DNA of 64,000 nucleotides from positions 124,001 to 188,000 of the forward strand of contig NZ_FNNV01000003.1 in NCBI RefSeq assembly GCF_900106745.1, given 5' to 3'. The position numbers and the translations under genes were made by a program. Under the pieces are notes generated by a model. That model searched no databases. It was given only the letters and a program-made list of their open reading frames with translations, and was not told the DNA's origin. Source of the DNA: Paenibacillus sp. CF384 (lineage in GTDB: Bacteria > Bacillota > Bacilli > Paenibacillales > Paenibacillaceae). Shown piece by piece: positions 17,506 to 26,144 of the stretch (position 1 is its first letter; each line of letters opens with the position of its first letter).

Positions 17506-19340
17506 GGTCGCACCTCTATTGTCTGCCCAACGGCGTTCATGACGGCATTGATGGCGCCCATATCGATAGGCTCCTCCAATTCAACCTCATCCCGAATACG
17601 GCTGAGTGAATTACCAAGCTCGTCGATCTGTGTGCGCAGCTTGTCCTGATTGCCGCCGGACTCCAGCATTAAGCGGGCAAGGCGCTGTTCCAGCGTTTCG
17701 CTCTTCTCGAACCGCTCCAGAATATGATCCAGCTCTCCGATTACGAGCTCGAATAAGTTGATTTTCTCGTGCAGCAGACTGACGATATGCTCTTCGATGG
17801 TGCCGATTGTGCAGAGGTTATAGATGCGCACGTCGCTTGTTTGCCCGAGACGATGGACGCGTCCGATCCGTTGTTCAACCCGCATCGGATTCCAAGGCAA
17901 GTCGAAATTGATCATGTGATGACAGAACTGCAGGTTGATGCCTTCCCCGCCAGCCTCCGTTGCAATAAGCACTTGCGCCCGTCCGCGGAACAGGTCCATC
18001 ATCCAATCCTTCTTGCCGCGGTTCATTCCGCCCCGATAAGGGACAGCAACCATATTATTGGAGCGGAAATATTGCAGCAGATATTCCTGCGTGGCCCGAT
18101 ACTCCGTGAAGATGATCACTTTATCGTTCATCTCGCGAACGAGCTCCATCGTTTTCTCCGCTTTGGTGTTGGCGTTGATGCCGCGTATCACCTCGACCAG
18201 CTCCCAAATTTTCGCGCGCAGCGGAGAGTCTTCTGCCGTCTTCTTGAACATGTTGACCAGCGTAAGGAATACGGCATCGCGGCTGCTGCAAACTTCTCTT
18301 TGCAGCGTGACGAGAGAGAGGAGGCTTGACCAATCGCCTTCGCTTTCATCGACCCGATCGCGCACGAATTTGGTGACGGCATCATAGAGTGCCTGTTCTT
18401 CAGTAGAGAGCGACAGCGGGATGTTCTTCACGATTCGTTTGGTGAATTGAATGCCGCCGTCTCCGCGACGATTGCGAATCATGACCGACGATAACGCTTC
18501 ATGCAGCTGTTCCTCGTTCTTCGGCAGCCGCTTGTCCACGACGAAATTAGCGGCAAATTCGCTCTGTCCGCCTAGTTGTCCCGGTTTGAGCAGCGTAATT
18601 AAGTTATATAACTCGTCCAAATCGTTCTGGACCGGAGTAGCCGTAAGCAAGAGGCAGTACTTCTTGCGCAGCAGGTTCACGAATTGATAGTTCGTTGTTT
18701 TCTTGTTCTTCAGCTTATGCGCTTCGTCGATGATGATCATATCGTAGTCTTGTCCGAGCAGCTTCTCGCGATGAGGCTCTCGCTTCGCCGTATCCATCGA
18801 AGCTACGACAACATCATAGGCCCACGAATGGTCTTTCTTCTGCGCTACGGCAGAGATACCGAATTTACTGTTCAACTCACGCACCCATTGCAGGACGAGG
18901 GAAGCCGGAACGAGGACAAGAGCTCGCTTCACGAGCCCGCGCACCATATATTCCTTCAGCACTAAGCCGGCTTCAATGGTTTTGCCAAGACCGACCTCGT
19001 CAGCGAGAATAGCCCGGCCGCTCATCTCGTGCAGTACTTTGCGAGCCGTGCTGATCTGATGCGGCATCGGCTCGAAGGAAGGGAGGCTGCGCAAGCATTG
19101 CAAATCATCGAAGCTCTCAACCAGCTTCGACTGTTCGGCTTCAATAGCCAATTGGTACATCGTCCACTCGTCCCAAGGACCGTTACGGTCGACGCGTTCT
19201 TGCAATTGATGAAGCCATGTGCGATCGAATTGCAAATCTACGCTCGGGTGCAGCTTGCGCTTCACGGCAGAAGCCGAGCCCGGGCTTGAAGCGGGGCCTG
19301 AAAGATTTTCTCCGTTTACGGGATCATAGTTCGATTGCAT
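17502..19340 (-). CDS. yqhH: SNF2-family DNA-dependent ATPase/helicase YqhH
   Basis: Start 19340 (MQSNYDPVNGENL) is preferred; AAAGGAG lies 12 bases upstream on this strand, and the longer frame to 19532 has no good site. The 612-residue protein has all SNF2 motifs: ILADEVGLGKTIEAGL (motif I), VPASLVLQW (Ia), IIIDEAHKLKN (II, DEAH), LLLTATPVQND (III) and, in the second RecA fold, IIFTEYRATQEY, ATEAGGEGINLQF and QRIGRVHRLGQT (VI). Such proteins translocate on duplex DNA to remodel bound proteins. It forms an operon with yqhG. Confidence 0.93.
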   Translation of the reverse strand: MQSNYDPVNGENLSGPASSPGSASAVKRKLHPSVDLQFDRTWLHQLQERVDRNGPWDEWTMYQLAIEAEQSKLVESFDDLQCLRSLPSFEPMPHQISTARKVLHEMSGRAILADEVGLGKTIEAGLVLKEYMVRGLVKRALVLVPASLVLQWVRELNSKFGISAVAQKKDHSWAYDVVVASMDTAKREPHREKLLGQDYDMIIIDEAHKLKNKKTTNYQFVNLLRKKYCLLLTATPVQNDLDELYNLITLLKPGQLGGQSEFAANFVVDKRLPKNEEQLHEALSSVMIRNRRGDGGIQFTKRIVKNIPLSLSTEEQALYDAVTKFVRDRVDESEGDWSSLLSLVTLQREVCSSRDAVFLTLVNMFKKTAEDSPLRAKIWELVEVIRGINANTKAEKTMELVREMNDKVIIFTEYRATQEYLLQYFRSNNMVAVPYRGGMNRGKKDWMMDLFRGRAQVLIATEAGGEGINLQFCHHMINFDLPWNPMRVEQRIGRVHRLGQTSDVRIYNLCTIGTIEEHIVSLLHEKINLFELVIGELDHILERFEKSETLEQRLARLMLESGGNQDKLRTQIDELGNSLSRIRDEVELEEPIDMGAINAVMNAVGQTIEVRP

Positions 19341-19485
19341 AGGTTGGAGGAGCTCCTTTCTTTGGCCGATCGGAATGCATCGACTGACGGACATGCAAAT
19401 GGTTATCCTTCGTAGGTAGTAGTATTTCCTTGCAGCAGCGATTTCATAAGATAAAGCTTGAAAAAGGTCGAAATTTCTGGAAAAC

Positions 19486-19519
19486 ATAAAAAAGAGAAGC
19501 CATGTAACATGACTTCTCT
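19486..19519 (-). terminator. Terminator of the 19547-20332 gene
   Basis: Read on the minus strand, AGAGAAG pairs with CTTCTCT with an extra CATG/CATG inner stem, followed by TTTTTTATG. It lies just after the stop at 19547. Confidence 0.82.
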
Positions 19520-19546
19520 CTGCGAGTTGCAAATTTGCATCGTCAA

Positions 19547-20332
19547 CTAGGATTCTTCCTTCGTGATTTTGCCGGGATTGTTAATCTTGTAGGCAACGGG
19601 ATGTTTCGTTAATTTCTTGGCGACGATCTTGCATTCGAACGTAATCGTATCCCCAACAGCAAGCTCTAGTTTCTTCAGCGTATTGCTATGGCTGGACCAG
19701 GCTGCGCCTAATTCCAGGGCCGGCTCTTCAATCGACACTTCCTCGTAGATGACGACCTCGTCATCCGTATCGGAGAAATTATTCGGAACGGTCGTAAACT
19801 CTTTAACCGTTGCTCTCATCTTCACTTTCTCTTCAGGAAGCTCCAGCTTCGGTGCTTTCTCTTTCTTCGCTTTCTTGGCAGCGGGTTTCTCCTCGGACTT
19901 CGCTGCTGTCGATTCGGCTGGCGCCTCTTCAATAGCCGAAGCAGCAGCCACCGTAGCTGTGGCCGACTCTATTGGTTGTTCCGACGACTCCGCTTCAACT
20001 GCTTGTGCGATAACTGCAGCAGCAGCATCTTCCGTGTCGCTGCCTTCATCTTCAGCTGCTGTCGCTTGTCTTTGACCGAAGCTTGCCGTTTGCATTTCCT
20101 TCAAGTAGGAAGGATGAATGCAGTGCTGCTTGTCGTCGAGCGCAAGGACTGCTGTCATCTTATCGACATAACCGACAATGGAGCATACGGTATGAACGCC
20201 GTTATTCTTGTAGATAAAGGTTTTGGATTTGGAGGCTTTCTCGGAGAGCAGGCCCCATTCTTTCAATTTCTGTATTTGCTCTTCTTCATTCTCGAAGGGT
20301 GTGTATGTAGGAGGTGCGATCAGTTGCGCCAT
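19547..20332 (-). CDS. Conserved hypothetical protein with Ala/Glu-rich linker
   Basis: Start 20332 (MAQLIAPPTYTPF) follows GGCGGAGAAAAG on this strand; the longer frame to 20479 has no such site. The 261-residue product has an N-terminal alpha/beta region (IYKNNGVHTVCSIVGYVDKM, ALDDKQHCIHPSYLKE), a long low-complexity linker rich in Ala, Glu and Ser plus a Lys block (KKAKKEKAPKLELP), and a C-terminal beta-rich domain (LAVGDTITFECKIVAKKL) that could be an OB-like fold. No family recognised. It has its own terminator and faces away from the GNAT gene. Confidence 0.8.
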   Translation of the reverse strand: MAQLIAPPTYTPFENEEEQIQKLKEWGLLSEKASKSKTFIYKNNGVHTVCSIVGYVDKMTAVLALDDKQHCIHPSYLKEMQTASFGQRQATAAEDEGSDTEDAAAAVIAQAVEAESSEQPIESATATVAAASAIEEAPAESTAAKSEEKPAAKKAKKEKAPKLELPEEKVKMRATVKEFTTVPNNFSDTDDEVVIYEEVSIEEPALELGAAWSSHSNTLKKLELAVGDTITFECKIVAKKLTKHPVAYKINNPGKITKEES

Positions 20333-20471
20333 CTTTTCTCCGCCTTTCTTAGTAAATGCTTGTCTCATTTTAACATTTTTTTGGTGTAGGATGAAGTAAA
20401 GAAGTATTGAATAAATAAACATAAATATGTATATTAATTCATAATAACTTTCGAGAGGAGCGACCATACCT

Positions 20472-21212
20472 TTGAACAAAATGATAGAAGAATTGACACT
20501 GAACGCATGGCCGTCCCTGCAGACGGTCGTTTATGACGGATGGCTGCTGCGATTTGCTGAGGGGTATACGAAACGATCCAATTCCGTAAGCGCGCTATAC
20601 GCTTGCAATGAACATCATTTAGAAGAACGAATTGCAGCTTGCGAATCGCTGTATATCGAAGCAGGTCAGGATACGATTTTCAAAATCACGCCTTTCGGTC
20701 CTCCCGAGCTGGATCAAATTCTAGCGCAGCGCGGGTATGCCATTGCGGACCCATCCCGTGTTATGATAATAGAACGTTTATCCGACGTGCCGGCACCGGA
20801 GCTTCATGACATCAAGATGGAAGACTCCCTCAGCGAGACGTGGCTCAATACCATGTGCGAAATGAACCGAATAGCAGGAACCAACAAGCAGATCGCTGCT
20901 CAAATTATGACAAGCTCGAAACAGAAGCAAGCTTACTTCACCTTAGCGGTAAACGGTGAGCCAGTCGCATGTGGACTAGGCGTAATCGAACGAGGATACA
21001 TCGGTTTATATGATATTGTAACCGCGGAAGCACAGCGTAATCGAGGGTATGGGGAGCAGTTGATTCGTCATATGCTCCACTTTGCCAGAGAGCAGGGTGC
21101 AGCGAAGGGGTATTTGCAAGTCGTCCAGAGCAATGCGTCTGCGAACCGGCTGTACCGGAAGCTGAATTATCAAGAGAGTTATCCCTATTGGTATCGAGTG
21201 TTGAAACGGTAA
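20472..21212 (+). CDS. GNAT family N-acetyltransferase
   Basis: TTG at 20472 is used because AGGAG (20456-20460) is 11 bases upstream, closer than to the ATG at 20481. The 246-residue product has an N-terminal half without clear motif (WPSLQTVVYDGWLLRFAEGYTKRSNSV) typical of two-domain GNAT proteins, and a C-terminal GNAT fold with the acetyl-CoA loop RNRGYGEQLIRHMLHFA near residue 185 and NASANRLYRKLNYQ. Substrate unknown. It is 21 bp from the DUF1284 gene and probably co-transcribed with it. Confidence 0.88.
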   Translation: MNKMIEELTLNAWPSLQTVVYDGWLLRFAEGYTKRSNSVSALYACNEHHLEERIAACESLYIEAGQDTIFKITPFGPPELDQILAQRGYAIADPSRVMIIERLSDVPAPELHDIKMEDSLSETWLNTMCEMNRIAGTNKQIAAQIMTSSKQKQAYFTLAVNGEPVACGLGVIERGYIGLYDIVTAEAQRNRGYGEQLIRHMLHFAREQGAAKGYLQVVQSNASANRLYRKLNYQESYPYWYRVLKR

Positions 21213-21233
21213 GTTTTGCAAAGGCGGGATCTA

Positions 21234-21659
21234 ATGTCGATTCAATTGCGCGGGCATCATTTATTATGTTTATTAGGTTTTCGAGGGATGGGGTATTCGG
21301 CGGACTTCTCGGCGAATATGACCGTCGTCTATAACAAGCTGCGTGATGAGCCTGATTCACGAGTTGTCATTGTCAAAGGTCCGGATGATTTATGCGCGTG
21401 CTTTCCATCCGATGTTGAGCCGCACTGCCATAACGTTTCCGTAGCGCAGCATGATGAACGGATCTTGCAGAAGCTCGGGTTCGACTATGGAATGGAGCTG
21501 CTCTGGTCAGACGTTATCGAACGGGTAAGGTCGAACGTAGTTCCGGAAGATATTAATACGCTGTGTTATACCTGCCAGTGGCGAAGCTACGGTGTCTGCG
21601 AAGCAGGCGTTCGGATCATTAAACAAGGGGAGTGGCTCCCGCCGCTTCCGCCCAAATAA
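21234..21659 (+). CDS. DUF1284 family protein
   Basis: ATG at 21234 lies behind AAAGGCGGG. The 141-residue protein starts with IQLRGHHLLCLLGFRGMGYS and carries spaced cysteines (DLCACFPSD, HCHNVS, LCYTCQWRSYGVCEAG), the hallmark of DUF1284. The Cys and His residues could hold a metal or Fe-S cluster; that is inference. Function is unknown. A terminator follows directly. Confidence 0.9.
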   Translation: MSIQLRGHHLLCLLGFRGMGYSADFSANMTVVYNKLRDEPDSRVVIVKGPDDLCACFPSDVEPHCHNVSVAQHDERILQKLGFDYGMELLWSDVIERVRSNVVPEDINTLCYTCQWRSYGVCEAGVRIIKQGEWLPPLPPK

Positions 21660-21660
21660 G

Positions 21661-21700
21661 ACCCACCTAAGACGGTTATTTATTACGCTAGGTGGGTTTT
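21661..21700 (+). terminator. Terminator after DUF1284 gene
   Basis: ACCCACCTA pairs with TAGGTGGGT around a 19-base loop and is followed by TTTTC. It sits between converging genes. Confidence 0.75.
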
Positions 21701-21702
21701 CT

Positions 21703-22593
21703 CTATGTTAAAGGGAGCATCGATAGAAAACGGTTGGCGGCCGCGGAGAGCGGGACGCCTCGCAATGTAGCGATACCGATATAACGCTCGGGCAGCGGTG
21801 GTTGGAGCGGAATCTCGAACAACTCGCCGGAGGCCAGCTCCTGCTCGATATAATTGCGAATAACGAAGGCAAGCCCGAACCCTCGGCTTGCGAATTGCAA
21901 GAGCAAATCAATACTGCCAAGCTCAAGCTCGGGCTGCAGCTGAACGCCATGTTCAGCCGCCCATTCGCTGAGGTGGCGTCTTGTGCTACCTCCGGGCTCT
22001 AACATTAACAAGGGATAACGGTAAAGTTCATGTACGTTAAGCGGAGTCGTCGAACCCGCTAAATCCGCGTACTTCTTGCTGCCCACCAAACAATCCTGCT
22101 GAGGCAGACTTCGTTTGATATCGATTTTGGCATTGCTTGCCGGCAAATTAATAATGCCGAAATCGATCTTGCCATCGGTTAACAGATCAATCGTTTCCGG
22201 CGTAGTCCGATTCGTGACATGGATACGCACTTGCGGAAATTGGTGATGAAACTGCTCCAAGAACGGCATCAGATAATGCTTGCACAGCGTATCGCTCGCG
22301 CCGATCCGGATTTCTCCGCTATCCAGGTTATGCATCTCAGCAATTCGTTTCTCGCCGGATTCAATGAAGCTGAAGGCTTGCTCGATATATCGAAATAACA
22401 CATCGCCTTCCGCTGTCAGTACTACGCCTTTAGCAGAGCGGAAGAATAGCTGTCCGCCGAGTGCGCTTTCCAATTGCTTCAAGATATGGCTGACTGCAGG
22501 CTGCGTAATATGCAGCTTCTCCGCCGCGCGTGATAGGCTGCCAGTCTTGGCTGTCCAATAGAAGCTTCGATACCACTCCGAATTAATAGACAT
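21703..22593 (-). CDS. LysR family transcriptional regulator (CysL-like)
   Basis: The 296-residue product has the N-terminal LysR winged helix-turn-helix (SLSRAAEKLHITQPAVSHIL, residues 17-36) and a type-2 periplasmic-binding-like effector domain (about 90-290, with EIRIGASDTLCKHYLMPFL). It is divergent from the atypical purA gene, the usual geometry for a LysR regulator and its target. The shared 106-bp gap holds a perfect inverted repeat fitting a LysR site. The effector is unknown; a purine precursor would be a reasonable guess from the context. Confidence 0.92.
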   Translation of the reverse strand: MSINSEWYRSFYWTAKTGSLSRAAEKLHITQPAVSHILKQLESALGGQLFFRSAKGVVLTAEGDVLFRYIEQAFSFIESGEKRIAEMHNLDSGEIRIGASDTLCKHYLMPFLEQFHHQFPQVRIHVTNRTTPETIDLLTDGKIDFGIINLPASNAKIDIKRSLPQQDCLVGSKKYADLAGSTTPLNVHELYRYPLLMLEPGGSTRRHLSEWAAEHGVQLQPELELGSIDLLLQFASRGFGLAFVIRNYIEQELASGELFEIPLQPPLPERYIGIATLRGVPLSAAANRFLSMLPLT

Positions 22594-22621
22594 TAGTTCA
22601 CCTAATATCTGATATAAGTAA

Positions 22622-22638
22622 TATCAATTATATTGATA
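22622..22638. promoter_or_regulatory. Inverted repeat between LysR gene and purA, putative LysR operator
   Basis: TATCAAT-TAT-ATTGATA is a perfect interrupted palindrome midway between the divergent genes, and fits the T-N11-A rule of LysR boxes. A TATAAT (22652-22657) lies downstream towards purA without a good -35, as expected for an activated promoter. Confidence 0.55.
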
Positions 22639-22699
22639 CTGTTACAACCATTATAATCAAATTAGCAAAGAAGAAACAACAATTAGGAGGCGTGGTATT

Positions 22700-23980
22700 A
22701 TGACGGTAACGGCCATTGTAGGTGCAAATTGGGGAGATGAAGGCAAAGGGAAGCTGACGGATGTACTGGCAGCGAAGTCTTCCTATGTCGTTCGGTTTCA
22801 AGGAGGCAGCAACGCAGGTCATACGATCATTAACGGCTATGGGAAGTTTGCGCTGCACATGCTGCCTTCCGGGGTGTTCTATCCCAACGTCACGAATGTG
22901 ATCGGTCCGGGTACCGCTGTTGACGTGAATATGCTGATGCGAGAAATCGAAGAGCTGCAAGCGCGCGGTGTGCCGAAGCCGAAAGTGGTCGTCTCGGAGC
23001 GGGCGCAGGTTGTGGTGCCGATTCATGTCCAGTTCGACGGGCTGGAGGAAGAACGACTTGGCGAGCAGAGCTTTGGTTCGACCAGACGCGGAATTGCGCC
23101 TTTCTACGCGGATAAGTACGCGAAGCTGGGGATTCAAGCAGCGGAGCTGTTCGATAAGGATCGTCTCTATCGACGCGTGGAACAGATGCTCGCAGCGAAG
23201 AACGTGACACTGCAGCACTTATATGGGCAACTGCCTGTGAAAGCCGATGACTATGTCTCGGAGCTCATGGCGTATGGGGAGAAGCTTCGTCCTTATTTGG
23301 CGGATACGACAAGTCTGCTGCATGAAGCATGGATGAGAGGCGAGTCCATACTGGTTGAGGGTCAGCTCGGTGCACTCCGTGATCCCGATCATGGCATTTA
23401 TCCGTACTCGACTTCCTCTTCTACCTTATCCGGCTTCGCTGCCGTAGGAGCTGGTATTCCTCCCTATGCGATTGGGCATGTCATTGCCGTTACCAAAGCG
23501 TATTCCAGCTGTGTTGGCGCCGGACCATTCGTGGCGGAGTTAAACGGCGATGAAGCACATGAGCTGCGGTTACGAGGCGGCGACGCGGGCGAGTTCGGCG
23601 CGACAACCGGCCGTCCGAGACGGGTAGGCTGGTTCGACGCCGTCGCGACCAGGTATGGCTGCATGGTGCAGGGCGCAACCGAAGTTGCGCTTACTAACCT
23701 CGATGTACTCGGTTATTTGGATCAAATTCCGGTTTGCACCGGTTATCTGCTGGCGGATGGAACGCAGACGGAACGTTTTCCCGTTACTGCCCAGCTCGAA
23801 GTGGCCAAACCGATCTGGACGTCGCTGCCCGGCTGGAAGTGTGTGATTTCCGATGCTAGAGCCTTTGACGAATTGCCGATTGAAGCGCAGGAGTACGTTC
23901 GGTTTGTCGAAGCTTCGATTGGTGTTCGGGTGTCAACCGTGTCCGTTGGTCCGCGCCGAGAACAGTTAATTCATCGATAG
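22700..23980 (+). CDS. purA: Adenylosuccinate synthase, atypical clade
   Basis: The 426-residue product has the PurA framework: NWGDEGKGK with Asp13 at 10-18, QGGSNAGHT with His41, DHGIYPYSTSS near 230 and ATTGRPRRVGW near 301. It couples IMP, aspartate and GTP to adenylosuccinate. It departs from the classic enzyme in several places as I recall them: EGQLG instead of EGAQG (220-224), STRRGIAP instead of TTGRGIGP (127-134), and TNLD (332-335) where the guanine-binding TKLD is usual. It is probably a second or divergent PurA clade, divergently paired with a LysR regulator. The substrate could differ from IMP; this cannot be settled from sequence reading. Confidence 0.88.
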   Translation: MTVTAIVGANWGDEGKGKLTDVLAAKSSYVVRFQGGSNAGHTIINGYGKFALHMLPSGVFYPNVTNVIGPGTAVDVNMLMREIEELQARGVPKPKVVVSERAQVVVPIHVQFDGLEEERLGEQSFGSTRRGIAPFYADKYAKLGIQAAELFDKDRLYRRVEQMLAAKNVTLQHLYGQLPVKADDYVSELMAYGEKLRPYLADTTSLLHEAWMRGESILVEGQLGALRDPDHGIYPYSTSSSTLSGFAAVGAGIPPYAIGHVIAVTKAYSSCVGAGPFVAELNGDEAHELRLRGGDAGEFGATTGRPRRVGWFDAVATRYGCMVQGATEVALTNLDVLGYLDQIPVCTGYLLADGTQTERFPVTAQLEVAKPIWTSLPGWKCVISDARAFDELPIEAQEYVRFVEASIGVRVSTVSVGPRREQLIHR

Positions 23981-24127
23981 GCCAGCAATTGCTATATGCC
24001 GGCCTAAACCCGCTGGAGCCAGGCTGCAGGAATACTCTCAAACGAGTCGAAATAGGTTGAGAATAGACAATGAAACGTAGGTAAGTAGTCGATTCTCAAA
24101 TCATTGGCGGGAGTGTGCACAGCGATT

Positions 24128-24979
24128 ATGCAGGATTTCAAAGTGACAAGCCAGCAGAAAGCGTTCTTCGACACGTTCGGGTATTTGGTATTTCGGGGGT
24201 TAATGCAGGATCGCATCATGGAGATTACGGAAGAGTTTGATGCCGTATTTGCGAAGCACGGGGGCAACTTCAACGGGAAGCCGCATAATTACAAGAAAAC
24301 ATCCACGATTGTCGCTTTTCTCGGCCACAGCGAGAAGCTGGCTTCCTTGCTGGATGATCCGCGCATACACGCGATTTGTTCTACGCTGCTCGGTGACGAC
24401 TACAATTATTTGACGAGCGCAGGCAACAAATATGTCGGGGACACCGGTTGGCATTCCGACACTTCGATGGATAAGTACTGGCCGGGAAATCTCAAGAGCC
24501 TCAACGTATCCTTCTACTTAGATCCGGTGACCAAAGAAACCGGTGCACTGCGCGTCATTCCGGGCAGCCATTATATCGGGGATCAGTTTACCGAAATTCT
24601 TAAGGAGCAAATTCATACGGCAGATATGCAGGAACAGTGGGGCATTGACCGCTCGGAATTGCCAGCTGTGCCGCTCGATATCAGACCGGGGGACTTGCTG
24701 GTCTTCAATAACTATATGAAACATGCTGCTTTTGGCGGCGGGAATAATCGGCGTGTGCTATTGATAAACTTCTCCAGACATTATACGGAAGAGCATATGG
24801 CTGAGCTGCATGAGTATGTGAGCACATTTGCTCCCTATTGGGTGGAGGAGCTCCATGGGGAAGCTGTACTGCGTGGTGCAAGCAGCGAGCGGATGCGCCA
24901 TCTGCGCCAGATTCAAGAGAATCAAGCGCATCTGCCTGAGCTCGCCAGACAAGCGAAAGCAGCCGCAGCCCAGCCATAA
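24128..24979 (+). CDS. Phytanoyl-CoA dioxygenase (PhyH) family protein
   Basis: ATG at 24128 gives the usual family start (QDFKVTSQQKAFFDTFGYLV), with GGGAG 14 bases upstream; TTG at 24104 is an alternative. The 283-residue protein has the Fe(II)/2-oxoglutarate triad His109-x-Asp111 (GWHSDTSM) and His199 (YMKHAAFGG), with Arg208/209 placed to bind 2-oxoglutarate. These enzymes hydroxylate or otherwise oxidise small metabolites; the substrate is unknown. It is 150 bp downstream of purA and followed by a terminator. It is the first of three PhyH genes in the window. Confidence 0.88.
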   Translation: MQDFKVTSQQKAFFDTFGYLVFRGLMQDRIMEITEEFDAVFAKHGGNFNGKPHNYKKTSTIVAFLGHSEKLASLLDDPRIHAICSTLLGDDYNYLTSAGNKYVGDTGWHSDTSMDKYWPGNLKSLNVSFYLDPVTKETGALRVIPGSHYIGDQFTEILKEQIHTADMQEQWGIDRSELPAVPLDIRPGDLLVFNNYMKHAAFGGGNNRRVLLINFSRHYTEEHMAELHEYVSTFAPYWVEELHGEAVLRGASSERMRHLRQIQENQAHLPELARQAKAAAAQP

Positions 24980-24991
24980 TCGCTTCAAGCC

Positions 24992-25029
24992 AAACAGGCT
25001 TTTCCGACTTCATCGGAAGAGCCTGTTTT
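24992..25029 (+). terminator. Terminator after the PhyH gene
   Basis: AAACAGGCT and TTCCGA pair with TCGGAA and AGCCTGTTT around a CTTCA loop; the T-run is TTTT. Confidence 0.85.
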
Positions 25030-25118
25030 GTGCGTCCGTACCTTGCGTTTGAATGTCATAAAGTGTAATATCTCCATTATTATGATCGATGGCAGAAGAG
25101 GGGAATGAAGAGGGACAC

Positions 25119-26012
25119 ATGGAAAGCAAAGCATCCATCGTCGCGATGTGGATCTCTCTGATCAGCAATGTGCTTCTGACTGGTATTAAGCTAATCGTCG
25201 GTATATTGTTTCAGAGTCAGGTTCTCATTGCGGACGGTATTCACAATGCCGGCGACGTTATCGCAACGGCTACGGCGTACAGCTCTATGCGTGTCTCGGG
25301 CAAACCGCCGGATGAGGATCATCCCTACGGACATGGCAAGGCTGAGGTGCTTGGCGCGGGAATTGTAGCTTTTATCCTCATTGCCGCTGCTTTATATATG
25401 GGTTATCATGCAGTACTCACGTTCTTCGAGCCGCCTACAGAAGCGCATCTCATTGCACTTGCAGCCGCAATCGTATCCTTGATCGCCAAGCAGATTCTAT
25501 ATATGTACACGATGCGCATCGGGAAGGAATCGAAGAGTAAGGCGATGCTCGCTACCGCATACGACCATTTGGCTGATGTCTATGCGTCATTGGCAGCAAC
25601 GGTTGGGATTGGTCTTGGCTGGTTGGGAGAGCGGATGGATATTAGCTGGCTCAGCTACGGTGATCCCGCGGCAGGGGTGATCGTATCCCTCCTCGTATTG
25701 AAGCTGGGTATCGATATGGCACGCGAGACGGCTGACGTCCTGATGGACAAGAGTTTAAGCCCGGAGAAAATCGAGGATATAACGGAGCATTTGCGCGAAG
25801 TTCCCGAAGTGAAACGGATTGATCGATTGCGTGCAAGAGAGCATGGTCACTACGTGTTAGTGGATGCCAGGGTCGCGGTCCTCGGAACGCTTACCATACA
25901 AGAAGGACATGATATTATTAGAACTATCAAGAAGAAATTGATGGACGCCCATCCGGAAGTGGATGAGGTGCTTGTGCATTTAAATCCATGGTATGAGGAT
26001 GATCATCATTAG
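25119..26012 (+). CDS. Cation diffusion facilitator (CDF) metal exporter
   Basis: ATG at 25119 follows GAAGAGGGA; an in-frame ATG at 25089 has no such site. The 297-residue protein has six membrane helices, the metal-site motifs DGIHNAGD in helix 2 and HLADV in helix 5, the conserved DEDHPYGHGKAE loop, and a C-terminal cytoplasmic ferredoxin-like dimer domain (residues about 205-295, HYVLVDARVAV). CDF proteins export Zn, Fe or Mn by proton exchange. The metal is not predictable here. The C-terminus YEDDHH could add metal ligands. Confidence 0.93.
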   Translation: MESKASIVAMWISLISNVLLTGIKLIVGILFQSQVLIADGIHNAGDVIATATAYSSMRVSGKPPDEDHPYGHGKAEVLGAGIVAFILIAAALYMGYHAVLTFFEPPTEAHLIALAAAIVSLIAKQILYMYTMRIGKESKSKAMLATAYDHLADVYASLAATVGIGLGWLGERMDISWLSYGDPAAGVIVSLLVLKLGIDMARETADVLMDKSLSPEKIEDITEHLREVPEVKRIDRLRAREHGHYVLVDARVAVLGTLTIQEGHDIIRTIKKKLMDAHPEVDEVLVHLNPWYEDDHH

Positions 26013-26019
26013 CTTGATT

Positions 26020-26052
26020 CGGTCTGGACGATAACGTTCAGATCGTTTTTTT
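26020..26052 (+). terminator. Terminator after the CDF gene
   Basis: CGGTCTGGACG pairs with CGTTCAGATCG (two G-U pairs) around ATAA, followed by TTTTTTT. Confidence 0.88.
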
Positions 26053-26144
26053 ATTTTTTATTGCAACCTTTCTGTAGGTAGGTGCGTCTGGAGATCATGT
26101 AGGCCTACAACCACTAGAACAGAACGCGAAGGGAGAACGAAATA

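Noticed and set aside
22700..24979. Nucleoside-antibiotic or modified-base biosynthesis cluster from purA plus PhyH
   Set aside because: The two genes are separated by about 150 bp, and no other nucleoside-tailoring, transport or phage gene is near.
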